64,000 nucleotides of DNA, from the NCBI RefSeq assembly GCF_018595685.2, contig NZ_CP092334.1:2694001-2758000 (forward strand), in the 5' to 3' direction. Source of the DNA: Flavihumibacter rivuli. Lineage in GTDB: Bacteria; Bacteroidota; Bacteroidia; Chitinophagales; Chitinophagaceae. Shown here piece by piece: positions 16,521 through 30,869 of this stretch. Both the position numbers and the translations under genes were made by a program. Below the pieces are notes generated by a model. It did not search any database, was not told where the DNA came from, and was given only the letters and a program-made list of their open reading frames with translations. Numbering within the stretch: the first letter of the stretch is position 1; each line of letters opens with the position of its first letter.

Positions 16521-17918
16521 TTAGTTACAACCTCCTTCAGGATTCCTTACGAATTCTGTGTTAGAGGCCATTTCACCTTGCGGGAACTGGATGGCCAGAC
16601 CAGGACAGTTCCAACGGGCACCGCGACCATCAACATTCTGGCCGGTCAATGCACCGATGCGTTTGATCTCCTGGATACGGTTGCCTTCACCCACCATTTC
16701 AATGAAACGCTGCTCGCGTGCTACACGGATCACATCTGCAGCCGCAGCATTGGTGGGAAGGTTGCGGCTGGTATTGCCATATGCCCTTTCCAGGATATCA
16801 TTCACATCCTGGATGGCTGTTGCAAGGGCAGCACCGCCTGCAGCAGCACCGGCTTCAGCCCTGATGAGCTTCAGTTCGGTCACATGCAGTACCGGCAATT
16901 CAAAGACATCACTGTTATACTTAGTGATCACATTGATCCCTGCCTGAAGTGTATTGCTTACAAATATCGCACGCTTATCACCGGTATTGGCCACCTTGTT
17001 GAACGTTTCGTTATTAACGAACAGGGTTGGCCTGCGGGTGTCACTCCTGAACTGGTCGCGCAGACCATTTCCAAGACTACCCTGGGGATTGTTTTGCTGT
17101 GCAGAGATCAGGAGGATCGCTTCCTTGTTCTTGCCAACGGAGAAACGGGTGGTAAATGCTGTATCAGACTTTACGAACTGGTAAGGCTTGGCTCCGCTTA
17201 AGGCATCATTGGCCGCAGCGTACGCTTCAGCAAATTTGTTCATCTGGAAATAAACCTTGGCCAGCAGGGCGTTTGCAGCATCCTTAGAGGCAACAGTAGT
17301 GGCTCCTGATGAAAGCTTTGCAGCCGCATCGTTCAGGTCGGCAATGATCTGGTTGTACACTTCCTGTACACTCGCACGGTTAGCGATATTAACATCTGAG
17401 CTAATGCGCACGGGTACGCCAAGATGACTATTGTCCGGAGTAAAGCCATAGGGTTGGGCATAGAGGCGAACCAGTTCGAAATGCACCATGGCACGGATGA
17501 ACTTGGCTTCCCCTTCGATCTGATCCTTGGCTGCACTAGCCTTATCGAGGTTGGCCAGCACCTTGTTCATGTTGGCCACGATACGGTAACTGTTGGAATA
17601 AAAGTCATTCTTATATGCACCGAAGATGGAAGTACGACGGCCATAGATCTCACCAAAGTCTTCGGTGAGCAGGGTTCCGTCCAGTTCATCACTCAACAGT
17701 TCGCTGATGACTACGGTCCTTCCGCCGTAGAAGGTTTCACTTCCAAGGGTAATGTAAGCACCATTCACTACACGCTGCAGTCCGGCTTCATCCTTCAGTG
17801 CTTCTTCTTCCAGGATCTGGCCCTGTGGTGGGCGATCGAGATACTTTGAACATGATACACCAGCGATGGCAGTGGCCAGCAGCAGTGCAGCACCAATTCT
17901 ATATGAACGCAATTTCAT
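16521..17918 (-). CDS. susD: SusD/RagB-family glycan-binding lipoprotein
   Basis: 465 residues. Lipobox GVSC (Cys23), followed by SKYLDRPPQGQI, the standard SusD opening. TPR-like helices follow (FIRAMVHFELVRLYAQPYG, DAANALLAKVYFQMNKFAEAYAAAND, VTELKLIRAEA, IRVAREQRFIEMVGEGNRIQEIKR). It sits on the cell surface and hands oligosaccharides to SusC. Its gene starts 18 bp behind susC. Substrate inferred as alpha-glucan because a GH13 amylase and a SusE/F-like protein are in the same locus. Confidence 0.95.
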   Translation of the reverse strand: MKLRSYRIGAALLLATAIAGVSCSKYLDRPPQGQILEEEALKDEAGLQRVVNGAYITLGSETFYGGRTVVISELLSDELDGTLLTEDFGEIYGRRTSIFGAYKNDFYSNSYRIVANMNKVLANLDKASAAKDQIEGEAKFIRAMVHFELVRLYAQPYGFTPDNSHLGVPVRISSDVNIANRASVQEVYNQIIADLNDAAAKLSSGATTVASKDAANALLAKVYFQMNKFAEAYAAANDALSGAKPYQFVKSDTAFTTRFSVGKNKEAILLISAQQNNPQGSLGNGLRDQFRSDTRRPTLFVNNETFNKVANTGDKRAIFVSNTLQAGINVITKYNSDVFELPVLHVTELKLIRAEAGAAAGGAALATAIQDVNDILERAYGNTSRNLPTNAAAADVIRVAREQRFIEMVGEGNRIQEIKRIGALTGQNVDGRGARWNCPGLAIQFPQGEMASNTEFVRNPEGGCN

Positions 17919-17936
17919 TGCAAATCTTTTTTGTTG

Positions 17937-20900
17937 TTAGAAAGTAATGTTCAATCCGAATGTTACTGACTTCTGCTGGGGAGGAGTCAGGTAAGTTACG
18001 TTGGGGCTCAGGTTACGGTCCTGCGGATTCTCAAAGTCACGGGCGATCTCAGGATCTCCACCGGGATACTTTGACCAGGTCAGGAGGTTCATACCGGTGA
18101 CGAAGAAACGTGCACGATTGATCTTGATCCTGGAAAGCAATGTTGCAGGCAGGTTGTAAGCCAGGGTCAGCTCCCTCATACGCAGGAATGACGCATCATA
18201 CAGGAACAGGGTTGAGTTGTACTGCCATTCGCTGGACAAACCATAATAGGTATCTGGACGCATGGTCAGGCGGGGGAAGGTAGCCACATCACCCGGGTTG
18301 CGCCATCTATCAGCGATATCTGTACGGATATTCCAGTCAGTTACAATACCGAGTTGGCGCTTGGCACTACCATCATAGATGTTACCTCCGATGGTGTAAG
18401 TGAACAAGCCGGACAATTCAAATCCCTTATATGCGAAGAAAGTATTGAAACCACCTACATAGTCAGGAATCACAGAACCTACAGGAACACGGTTGTTCAG
18501 GCTGAAGGTCTTGGTCAACTTTCCGTTGATGTCAACCCAGATAGGCAATCCGTCATTCTCATCCACACCATGGAATCGTACCAGGTAGTTGGTACCTACA
18601 GGGTATCCTACTGCGATACGGGTATCGTTGGTACCACCACTGATCGCATCGGCACTCAGGTTACCCAGGTCCTTTACTTCATTGTAGTTCTTGGAAATAT
18701 TACCACCCACACTCCATTCGAAATCCTTGTTCTTGATGATCTTGGCATTCAGGGTCAGTTCCACACCCTCGTTCACGATCAGTGAATTATCGAGGTTCCT
18801 CCAGCCATTATTGAAGCCGGTGGAAGGCGACAGACCCGCATCCAGCAATACATCTGTGGTAGAACGGTTATAGTAGGAAAGTTCACCGGTTACACGGTTA
18901 TTAAGCACGGCAAACTCGATGCCTGCATCGAAGTTGAAGATCTTCTCCCAACGCAGGTCAGGGTTACCGATGCGGTCGAGGTAATAGGTCTGGCCACCAA
19001 CATAGGGGCTACCACCATTATAAGCAGTGTAGTAACGACCTGCCGGGATATTGGAGTTACCCATGATACCCGCACTGGCCCTTACTTTCAGGAAGTTCAG
19101 CCAATCGATGTTCTTGAAATACTCGTCTTCTGTCAGGGTATAGCCAATAGCTGCTGAGGGGAAGAAACCGTACTTGTTGTTGGAACCGAAACGGGAAGAA
19201 CCATCGATACGTGCAGTGAACTGCAGGAACAGCTTGTTCTTGTAGCTATAGTTGATACGACCGAAGAAGGAGTTAAAGGTGAAGGCATTGAACTCGGTAG
19301 TGTCCATCAGGTTGTTCTTGGCGAAACTATCCCTGGTATCCTGCCATACACTCTTGTTCTTATAATAAGGCTCATTCAGTTCACGGCCGAAATCGGTATT
19401 GTAGGATTTAGAATAAGACTCCTGCACTTCAGTACCTACGAGGAAGTTGAAGCTGTTGTCCGTATTCATGTCCCAACGATAATTAGCGGTCAGGTTGGCA
19501 TTCAGGTTGGTTGTCCAGATCGGGCTCCTTCTGGCAAAACCCAGTCCACTGGTACTGTTGCGGATCTTGGCAGATTCAAACCTGTCTTCCATACCGATCA
19601 TATAGTCAATGTTACCATTGGCTTTGATGGTAAGGTTCTTGATCGGTGTGTACTCCAGCACCAATCCACCCAGCAGGCGGTCATCACGGTTGATCCAGGT
19701 GTTCTCCACCATGCGTGCATAAGGGTTAGCACCATCCAGCCAGTAGCTGCCATCTTCCTTGTAAACAGGATAGATCGGCAAGGCAGTACTCATGGCATCA
19801 CCCAGGCCACCAGACCATGCTGCAGGTACACGCTTGTTCACACCACGGTTCCAGCCACTGGTAAGGGCGGCCTTGAACTTATCGCTGAACTTATAATCGA
19901 GGTTTACGCGCAGACCATAACGGGTAAAGGAGTTACCCATGATATAGCTTTGGTTATCGCTATAGGTAGCACCAACATAGGCCTTCATCTTCTTGCCACC
20001 GGTATTCATGCTGAGGTTATGCTCATTGATGAAACCATCGCGGGTCAGCAGGTCCCACCAGTCAGTATTGGTTTGCGCAGCCTTGTCCCAGGTAATACCG
20101 GCAGGGAGCGGGGCAAGACCAGAGTTGCCATCATTCTGCCAAGCTTCCTGGCGAAGGGCCAGCCACTCTTCGTTGTTCGCGAACTTGGGACGGTTGGCAT
20201 AGGTAGAGATACCGATACGGTTGTTGTAGTTGAAACTGGGCTTGCCAGATTTACCACGCTTGGTCGTGACCAGGATCACACCGTTGGCACCGCGGCTACC
20301 ATAGATACCGGCAGCTGCTGCATCCTTCAGCACTTCTACCGACTCGATATCTGAAGGGTTGATGGATGCAAGTGGGTTCTGGTTCATGGCACCACTGTTA
20401 CCACGCAGGAAAGGATCCTGGGTAATGGGAATACCATCCACTACATAGAGCGGGTCACCACCGGCACTGATGGAGTTGATACCACGTACACGTACAACCG
20501 AACCGGAACCGGCCAGACCACTACCCTGTACTACCTGAACACCAGCGGCACGGCCCTGGAGGGCAGCTTCAAAACTGGGGGCAGGAATGGAGTTGATCTT
20601 GTCGGAACTAACCTTGGCAATGGAGCCGGTCACTTCGCGCTTGCGCTGTGTACCGTAACCAATCACCACTACCTCCCCCATCTGGGATTGGTCATTCTGC
20701 ATGGTTAGGGTAATGGTGTTTTTTTCACCCACCTTCATCTCCTGCCTGGTGAAACCAACAGAAGAGAAAACCAACACTGCATTGTTATCCGGAACCTGGA
20801 TGGAGAAGCTGCCATCCGCAGTAGTAGACACCCCGGCTCGAGTGCCCTTAACGATCACCGACACTCCTGAGAGTGGGGTACCGTCCTTGTCAGTAACCTT

Positions 20901-21002
20901 TCCCGAGATGGTTCTGACCTGTGCAAAAACGCCCTGCTGCATTGTCAATAGTAACAACGGCAAGGCAATCGTAAGCAGTAGACGTTTCAGGGACATAATC
21001 AA
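17937..21002 (-). CDS. susC: SusC/RagA-family TonB-linked outer-membrane transporter
   Basis: 1021 residues. Signal peptide (1-28), a carboxypeptidase-regulatory-like domain (ISGKVTDKDGTPLSGVSV, about 34-110), the SusC hinge VVVIGYGTQRKREVTGSIAK (about 111-130), the TonB plug with PLYVVDGIPI and SVEVLKDAAAAGIYGSRGAN, and a large beta-barrel to the final aromatic residue (VTFGLNITF). It imports oligosaccharides across the outer membrane with TonB energy and SusD as lid. First gene of the run susC-susD-lipoprotein-secreted protein-SusE/F. A 40 bp palindrome lies 43 bp upstream. Start may instead be the ATG two codons in. Confidence 0.96.
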   Translation of the reverse strand: MIMSLKRLLLTIALPLLLLTMQQGVFAQVRTISGKVTDKDGTPLSGVSVIVKGTRAGVSTTADGSFSIQVPDNNAVLVFSSVGFTRQEMKVGEKNTITLTMQNDQSQMGEVVVIGYGTQRKREVTGSIAKVSSDKINSIPAPSFEAALQGRAAGVQVVQGSGLAGSGSVVRVRGINSISAGGDPLYVVDGIPITQDPFLRGNSGAMNQNPLASINPSDIESVEVLKDAAAAGIYGSRGANGVILVTTKRGKSGKPSFNYNNRIGISTYANRPKFANNEEWLALRQEAWQNDGNSGLAPLPAGITWDKAAQTNTDWWDLLTRDGFINEHNLSMNTGGKKMKAYVGATYSDNQSYIMGNSFTRYGLRVNLDYKFSDKFKAALTSGWNRGVNKRVPAAWSGGLGDAMSTALPIYPVYKEDGSYWLDGANPYARMVENTWINRDDRLLGGLVLEYTPIKNLTIKANGNIDYMIGMEDRFESAKIRNSTSGLGFARRSPIWTTNLNANLTANYRWDMNTDNSFNFLVGTEVQESYSKSYNTDFGRELNEPYYKNKSVWQDTRDSFAKNNLMDTTEFNAFTFNSFFGRINYSYKNKLFLQFTARIDGSSRFGSNNKYGFFPSAAIGYTLTEDEYFKNIDWLNFLKVRASAGIMGNSNIPAGRYYTAYNGGSPYVGGQTYYLDRIGNPDLRWEKIFNFDAGIEFAVLNNRVTGELSYYNRSTTDVLLDAGLSPSTGFNNGWRNLDNSLIVNEGVELTLNAKIIKNKDFEWSVGGNISKNYNEVKDLGNLSADAISGGTNDTRIAVGYPVGTNYLVRFHGVDENDGLPIWVDINGKLTKTFSLNNRVPVGSVIPDYVGGFNTFFAYKGFELSGLFTYTIGGNIYDGSAKRQLGIVTDWNIRTDIADRWRNPGDVATFPRLTMRPDTYYGLSSEWQYNSTLFLYDASFLRMRELTLAYNLPATLLSRIKINRARFFVTGMNLLTWSKYPGGDPEIARDFENPQDRNLSPNVTYLTPPQQKSVTFGLNITF

Positions 21003-21322
21003 TAATTGTTGCGTTATATAAAAATCTTAGTGATTTCCCGATTATGCGTACTAAATACACATTAGCAATGTGTAAAAAGTACGCAATTATAGATATTATT
21101 TTCTTATTTGTTAAATAATCCTGAACTTTTTTACTAATTAAATTTTTTTCTGAATTGCCCTACTGTATTGGGTTTAACCCCGATTAATGGGGGCGGGTAA
21201 GAACTTAAACAATATCCTCTGGTCCTTCCTGCAAAATCTCCGGGCGGGTAATTTCCTTGTCCAACTGGTATGTAATAAGACAGCTTGAAAGGGTTAATTG
21301 CTGCAAATTCCCTGCTGAACGA
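21003..21322. other. susC upstream region
   Basis: 320 bp without a gene between susC and the Nudix regulator gene. It holds the palindrome at 21045-21085, an A/T-rich stretch to about 21165 and nothing else I can assign apart from GGGTTTAACCCC (21169-21180), a short palindrome. Confidence 0.6.
21045..21085. promoter_or_regulatory. Compound palindrome upstream of susC
   Basis: Outer arms TGCGTACT (21045-21052) and AGTACGCA (21078-21085), inner arms ACACATT (21057-21063) and AATGTGT (21067-21073). All arms pair exactly. The inner arms recur upstream of the amylase gene, so this is a likely operator for the locus regulator. Confidence 0.7.
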
Positions 21323-22027
21323 TCAACTTACTTTCTTGGCCTTCTTCCCAAACTTGGCGGCATTGAACTTGTACAATTTACCCGGACGGTGGGGAACATC
21401 CTGCTCCAGTTCATCCAGGTCCACCAGCCAGTCCATCATGAAGAACTTCTTCCTGAAATTCCTCCTGTCGAGTTTGGTGTTCAATATCGCTTCATAAAGG
21501 CTTTGTAATTCGCGCAGGGAAAACTTCTTGGGCAGCAGGTTGAATACCACAGGATGGTCCAGCACTTTTTCCCTCAGCCGTTCCAGGCAGGTATCCAGGA
21601 TCCCCTTGTGGTCGAATGCCATCTCGGTGATGTCCTTTACCGGGTGCCAGTGCAGTTCGTTATCAGACAATTTCAATTGATAGTCCTTGATATTCACCAG
21701 CGAAAAATAGGCAGTAGTAATTACCCTTCCTGCCGGGTGACGGTCCACCTTTCCAAATGTGTGAACCTGCTCCAGGTAAACATCATCCAGTCCTGTCCTT
21801 TCCTTCAATATCCTGTAGGATGCACTGTCAATGTCTTCATTGGGTTTCACAAGGTCACCCAACAAGGACCATTTGCCCTTGAACTCCTTGATATTACACT
21901 TGATCACAAGGACCTTCAACTCATTATCCTCAAAGCCGAGGATAACACAGTCAACGGACAGGGCTATGCGGAAATAGTCCTTGTCGCTCAGCTCTCCAAA
22001 ATGGCTGAACCTGGAGATGTTTTTCAT
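21323..22027 (-). CDS. Nudix-like transcriptional regulator of the starch locus
   Basis: 234 residues with a Nudix fold at 20-150 and a winged-helix-like C-terminus at 160-225 (KKFSLRELQSLYEAILNTKL, DRRNFRKKF), the NrtR/AraR-type design in which a Nudix domain senses a ligand. The Nudix box is altered: GDLVKPNEDI followed by SYRILKERTGL. Where hydrolases have RExxEE this protein has RILKER, so two catalytic acids are lost and hydrolysis is unlikely. Placed between susC and the amylase gene, it probably controls both through the shared palindromes. Ligand unknown, perhaps a sugar or sugar phosphate. Confidence 0.85.
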   Translation of the reverse strand: MKNISRFSHFGELSDKDYFRIALSVDCVILGFEDNELKVLVIKCNIKEFKGKWSLLGDLVKPNEDIDSASYRILKERTGLDDVYLEQVHTFGKVDRHPAGRVITTAYFSLVNIKDYQLKLSDNELHWHPVKDITEMAFDHKGILDTCLERLREKVLDHPVVFNLLPKKFSLRELQSLYEAILNTKLDRRNFRKKFFMMDWLVDLDELEQDVPHRPGKLYKFNAAKFGKKAKKVS

Positions 22028-22079
22028 GCAGCGATCGTTATAAGGGTTTCGAAGGCGCCAAAAATAACAGATTGTCTTC

Positions 22080-27209
<5,130 letters not shown>

Positions 27210-27262
27210 ACGCATAATAGTTTTATCGCATATCTTTTTGTAACTTTAAAAAAAAGGGAGCG

Positions 27263-27826
27263 ATGATCAAATCATTACCGGGCGAAGTTTGGAAGCCGCT
27301 GCAGTTTCCGGGATGGAAACACCTTCGCAAACAATATGCATTGTCCTCAGGCGGACGTATTGCCAGTTACACGGAAAACGTGAATGAAGACGGGAAATTA
27401 TTGAACGGTTCACTCACCACAGGTTATAAGACACTTAACCTGCATCGTCCGGGTAACAATGGTACATTGTATATCCACAGGGAGATTGCGAGATTGTTCC
27501 TAAAGAAACCTTCGCCAAAGCACCGTTATGTGATCCATGTGAATCACAACAAAACGGATAATTCAGTCAAGAACCTCAAGTGGGCTACACTTGATGAGAT
27601 GATTGAACACCAGCAAGCCAGTCCGGCCAAGATCGCTTACAAGAAAGTACAGGCCAATCGTTCAGTTGGTCTGAAACTGAGTGCTTCCCAGGTCAAGTCG
27701 ATCAAGAAAGTATTGAACAGCAAATCACGCAACCTCACCATCAAGCAACTTGCTGAAAAGTATGGGGTGAGTGAAATGACCATGTACCGGATCAAGAGTG
27801 GTGAGAACTGGGCGAAAGTAAAATAA
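27263..27826 (+). CDS. NUMOD4/HNH-like DNA-binding protein
   Basis: 187 residues. Residues 8-60 form a NUMOD4 module (EVWKPLQFPGW, YALSSGGRIASY, GYKTLNL). Residues 70-105 resemble an HNH_3 nuclease core (YIHREIARLF, HVNHNKTDNSVKNLKWAT), where family members usually read VDHINGD. The C-terminus (LTIKQLAEKYGVSEMTMYRI) is a helix-turn-helix. Such proteins derive from intron-type homing nucleases and phages. Whether this one still cuts is uncertain because an Ile replaces the usual acidic residue next to the first core His. A purine-rich site AAGGGAG precedes the ATG. It stands alone behind ligA. Confidence 0.75.
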   Translation: MIKSLPGEVWKPLQFPGWKHLRKQYALSSGGRIASYTENVNEDGKLLNGSLTTGYKTLNLHRPGNNGTLYIHREIARLFLKKPSPKHRYVIHVNHNKTDNSVKNLKWATLDEMIEHQQASPAKIAYKKVQANRSVGLKLSASQVKSIKKVLNSKSRNLTIKQLAEKYGVSEMTMYRIKSGENWAKVK

Positions 27827-27847
27827 CGGCTTCCCTTTATCTTTTTT

Positions 27848-27880
27848 GGAACCAGGCAGCAACCTGGTTCCATTTTTTAT
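27848..27880 (+). terminator. Terminator behind the NUMOD4 gene
   Basis: GGAACCAGG-CAGCAA-CCTGGTTCC followed by ATTTTTTATT. Confidence 0.85.
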
Positions 27881-27902
27881 TGTCTTTCCTGAAATTTGCA
27901 CC

Positions 27903-28568
27903 ATGCTGCAATCATCTACATTGAAATTCCTGAAGGACCTTACCGCCAATAACCACAAGGATTGGTTCGACCAATACAGAAAACGCTATGAAGCCGCACG
28001 CAAGGACGCTGAAGCCCTGGTGCAGCAGGTGATCGACATCCACGGTAAAAAGGATCCCTCCATTGCGGGCTTGACAGCGAAGGAATGTTTCTTCCGCATC
28101 AACCGCGATATCCGTTTCTCGAAGAACAAATCACCCTACAAAACCAATTTTGGTATCAGCATCAATGCGGAAGGCCGTAAATCAATGAAGGCCGGATACT
28201 ACCTGCATATTGAGCCGGGCAAGAGTTTTGTAGGCGGCGGACTGTACATGCCCATGCCTGCTGAACTCAAAAAGGTCCGCCAGGAGATCGACTACAATTT
28301 TGACAATTTCCAAGCCATTATCGGTTCTAAACAATTCAAATCGGTCTTCGGGGAACTGTGGAATGAACCGGAAGTCAAGCTTACCCGCGTCCCACAGGGC
28401 TTTGAGAAGGATTCCCCTGCAGCAGCATTCCTGATGCTGAAGAGTTTCATTGCCGAAAGGAAACTCAGTGACCGCTCCCTCACCGATGGGACAGCTGTAA
28501 AACTGATCACTGAAGCAATGGCTACCATTCAGCCATTGCTGCAATTCATCAACAGTAGTTTTGATTAG
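27903..28568 (+). CDS. DUF2461 family protein
   Basis: 221 residues from the ATG at 27903 (MLQSSTLKFLKDLTANNHKD); the frame upstream crosses a terminator and is not coding. Family marks are FLKDLTANNHKDWFDQYR, ECFFRINRDIRFSKNKSPYKTNFG, and YYLHIEPGKSFVGGGLYMP. A widespread cytoplasmic protein of unknown biochemical function (TIGR02453 type). Convergent with the next gene. Confidence 0.88.
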   Translation: MLQSSTLKFLKDLTANNHKDWFDQYRKRYEAARKDAEALVQQVIDIHGKKDPSIAGLTAKECFFRINRDIRFSKNKSPYKTNFGISINAEGRKSMKAGYYLHIEPGKSFVGGGLYMPMPAELKKVRQEIDYNFDNFQAIIGSKQFKSVFGELWNEPEVKLTRVPQGFEKDSPAAAFLMLKSFIAERKLSDRSLTDGTAVKLITEAMATIQPLLQFINSSFD

Positions 28569-28593
28569 TCCACTCCACAGTTCTTTTTGTCAC

Positions 28594-29511
28594 TTAAAAA
28601 TTAAAGTTCAGGCCCTGGGTAAAACTGTACACATTCTCCTTTGCAAAGGGGGAGATCTGCCCCTGATCATGCTGGATATAAAACCGGGTAGTGAATTTTA
28701 ATTTTTTCGTGGCAGAATAGGTAATGGAAATATCGCCGGTCAGTCTTGGGAAACGTTTATCGGTCGCAGGAAATTCCGGGATATCAATAAGGCCTTCCGA
28801 TGGAGGCCTGAAAGGGATTTGCAAGGCGCCGATGGTGGTGATGTTGACCTTCTCGCCCACCCGGAACATCATCTGGATATAATTGTTCCATCGCCAGTTG
28901 GTGCGGTTAATATTACCTTTCTTGTCAATTCCCAATACCTCCTGCAGGAACTTGATCTCTTCCGGATCAAGGGTATCCAGTGCAGGCAGGAATTCACGAT
29001 CGAAGACCCGCCAGCTTTCCTGTTCGTAGAAGATGCCGGTTCCTATCTTTAGCCTTGTCCAGCTGATCTTGTAAAGGTTGAATGTCAGGTTTACTCCCTC
29101 ATTGAAACGATAGTTCAACCCCCTTCCCTCATCATACAATATATTAAGGAACAATTCGGGGAAGAGGTCGGATTCTCCTTTCAATGTATCAGCGACCATG
29201 GCATGCCGGAATAGTGCAGCCCTTGCAAAAAAATTGAAACGGTTGCTCTCATCGGACTTATCACCGTTGTAATACATATTCACCACCGCTTCAAAAAGGT
29301 GCCTGCGGGTAGCGTAGGAACCCAATGCATCGCCAAGCAGGAAGACCTTCCTGTTCCCATCATAGTTGAGATTGAAAGCCGCTCCCAGCCTACCTTTTAG
29401 TCGATGGGCCCTCAGCGTATCATAAAAGGGTTTATCGTTCAATACCGACTGCGCCTGGCCACCAGAAACCATTATTACACTAAGGAAAATCAACAATACA
29501 TAGCATCTCAT
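28594..29511 (-). CDS. Outer-membrane protein of unknown function
   Basis: 305 residues. Signal peptide (MRCYVLLIFLSVIMVSGGQA) and then repeated amphipathic strands with aromatic ends (RHLFEAVVNMYYNGD, KLKFTTRFYIQH, YSFTQGLNFNF) to a C-terminal Phe, the look of a DUF481/DUF2490-like beta-barrel. No catalytic motif. It is separated from asd by a terminator, so it has its own promoter. Role unknown. Confidence 0.7.
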   Translation of the reverse strand: MRCYVLLIFLSVIMVSGGQAQSVLNDKPFYDTLRAHRLKGRLGAAFNLNYDGNRKVFLLGDALGSYATRRHLFEAVVNMYYNGDKSDESNRFNFFARAALFRHAMVADTLKGESDLFPELFLNILYDEGRGLNYRFNEGVNLTFNLYKISWTRLKIGTGIFYEQESWRVFDREFLPALDTLDPEEIKFLQEVLGIDKKGNINRTNWRWNNYIQMMFRVGEKVNITTIGALQIPFRPPSEGLIDIPEFPATDKRFPRLTGDISITYSATKKLKFTTRFYIQHDQGQISPFAKENVYSFTQGLNFNF

Positions 29512-29522
29512 ACCTGCCCATT

Positions 29523-29544
29523 AAAAAAGGAGGCCGAAGCCTCC
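29523..29544 (-). terminator. asd terminator
   Basis: Minus-strand GGAGGC-TTCG-GCCTCC followed by TTTTTTAA, about 100 bp behind the asd stop. Confidence 0.8.
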
Positions 29545-29643
29545 CCTTTAAGATAGTTAATTTTTATTGCATATGTCCGGATCCAGGACTGTCAATTGCT
29601 TCATAACAAATGCCACCAGCCAGTGAACCTTTGGCTATATCGT

Positions 29644-30633
29644 TTAGAGCAAACCTTTCTGTTGCAGGTATTCCGCGATTTGCACGGCATTGGTTGCAGC
29701 ACCCTTGCGCAGGTTATCTGAAACGATCCAGAGGTTCAGGGCATTGGGTTGTGATTCATCGCGCCTGATCCTGCCCACAAATACTTCGTCGCGTTCATGC
29801 GCATCCTTGGGCATGGGGTATTGTGCATTGGCCGGATCATCTACTACCACTACACCTGGTGCTGCGGCTAGGATCGCCCTTACTTCATTAAGGTCAAAAT
29901 CGCGTTCGAACTCCAGGTTCACGCTTTCACTGTGGCCGCCCATAACAGGGATACGCACCGTGGTGGAAGTAACACGAATGGAATCATCACGCATGATCTT
30001 CTTGGTCTCATTCACCATCTTCATTTCTTCCTTGGTATACCCATTATCCAGGAAAACATCGATCTGGGGAATGACATTGAGGTCGATGGGGTATTTGTAG
30101 GCCATCTCGCCTTCCACACCATTGCGTTCGTTCATCAGCTGGTTAACGGCCTTTACACCAGTACCGGTAACACTCTGGTAGGTTGATACCACGATCCTTT
30201 TGATGCCATACTTCTTGTGCAGCGGATCGATGGCCACCACCATCTGGATGGTAGAGCAGTTGGGATTGGCAATGATCTTGTCATTGGCAGTCAGGATATC
30301 TGCATTGATCTCTGGTACGACCAGCGGCTTGGTAGGGTCCATGCGCCAGGCAGAAGAGTTATCGATCACGGTGATGCCTGCTTCAGCAAACTTGGGCGCC
30401 CACTCCAGTGAAGTAGAGCCACCCGCTGAAAACAGTGCTACAGCCGGTTTCGCAGCAATGGCATCGGTCATGCTCACTACCTTGTAAGACTTGCCCTTGA
30501 ATTCAACTTCCTTGCCAACAGATCTTTCAGAGGCTACGGGAACCAGTTCGGTTACGGGGAAATTGCGTTCGGCCAAAACTTGTAACATTTTGGTGCCTAC
30601 AAGGCCGGTGGCACCCACTACTGCGACTTTCAT
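29644..30633 (-). CDS. asd: Aspartate-semialdehyde dehydrogenase
   Basis: NADPH-dependent reduction of aspartyl phosphate, the branch point to lysine/diaminopimelate, methionine and threonine. The 329 residues show the Rossmann start VAVVGATGLVGTKML, SAGGSTSLEWAPKFAEAG, the active-site Cys in IANPNCSTIQMV (about 129), YQSVTGTG and the MGGHSESVNLEF block with the catalytic His. It appears monocistronic. A hairpin with a T-run lies 25-50 bp upstream of the start (30657-30685). Confidence 0.97.
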   Translation of the reverse strand: MKVAVVGATGLVGTKMLQVLAERNFPVTELVPVASERSVGKEVEFKGKSYKVVSMTDAIAAKPAVALFSAGGSTSLEWAPKFAEAGITVIDNSSAWRMDPTKPLVVPEINADILTANDKIIANPNCSTIQMVVAIDPLHKKYGIKRIVVSTYQSVTGTGVKAVNQLMNERNGVEGEMAYKYPIDLNVIPQIDVFLDNGYTKEEMKMVNETKKIMRDDSIRVTSTTVRIPVMGGHSESVNLEFERDFDLNEVRAILAAAPGVVVVDDPANAQYPMPKDAHERDEVFVGRIRRDESQPNALNLWIVSDNLRKGAATNAVQIAEYLQQKGLL

Positions 30634-30656
30634 TGTTTCGATTGCTTGCTTTTGGT

Positions 30657-30685
30657 TAAAAAAAAGCCTTCCACTGTGGGAAGGC
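30657..30685 (-). terminator. Hairpin with T-run in front of asd
   Basis: Minus-strand GCCTTCC-CACAGT-GGAAGGC followed by TTTTTTTT. No established minus-strand gene ends just above it, so it may be a leader attenuator for asd rather than the end of another unit. Confidence 0.6.
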
Positions 30686-30869
30686 CTGAGTCTTTTTTAT
30701 GGTTGAAACATATAAACGGCTACACACCTTCCCTTTTGGAGAAATGTTTTGTTGTGCGTTTCATATGTTTTTTAATCATCATGGAGAACGAAATTAAGGC
30801 CTCGGGTTTTTTCACCCAAAAAATATTTGGCCGGCCAACTGTCTGGCCTATCGGGTTAATTTCGATTCC

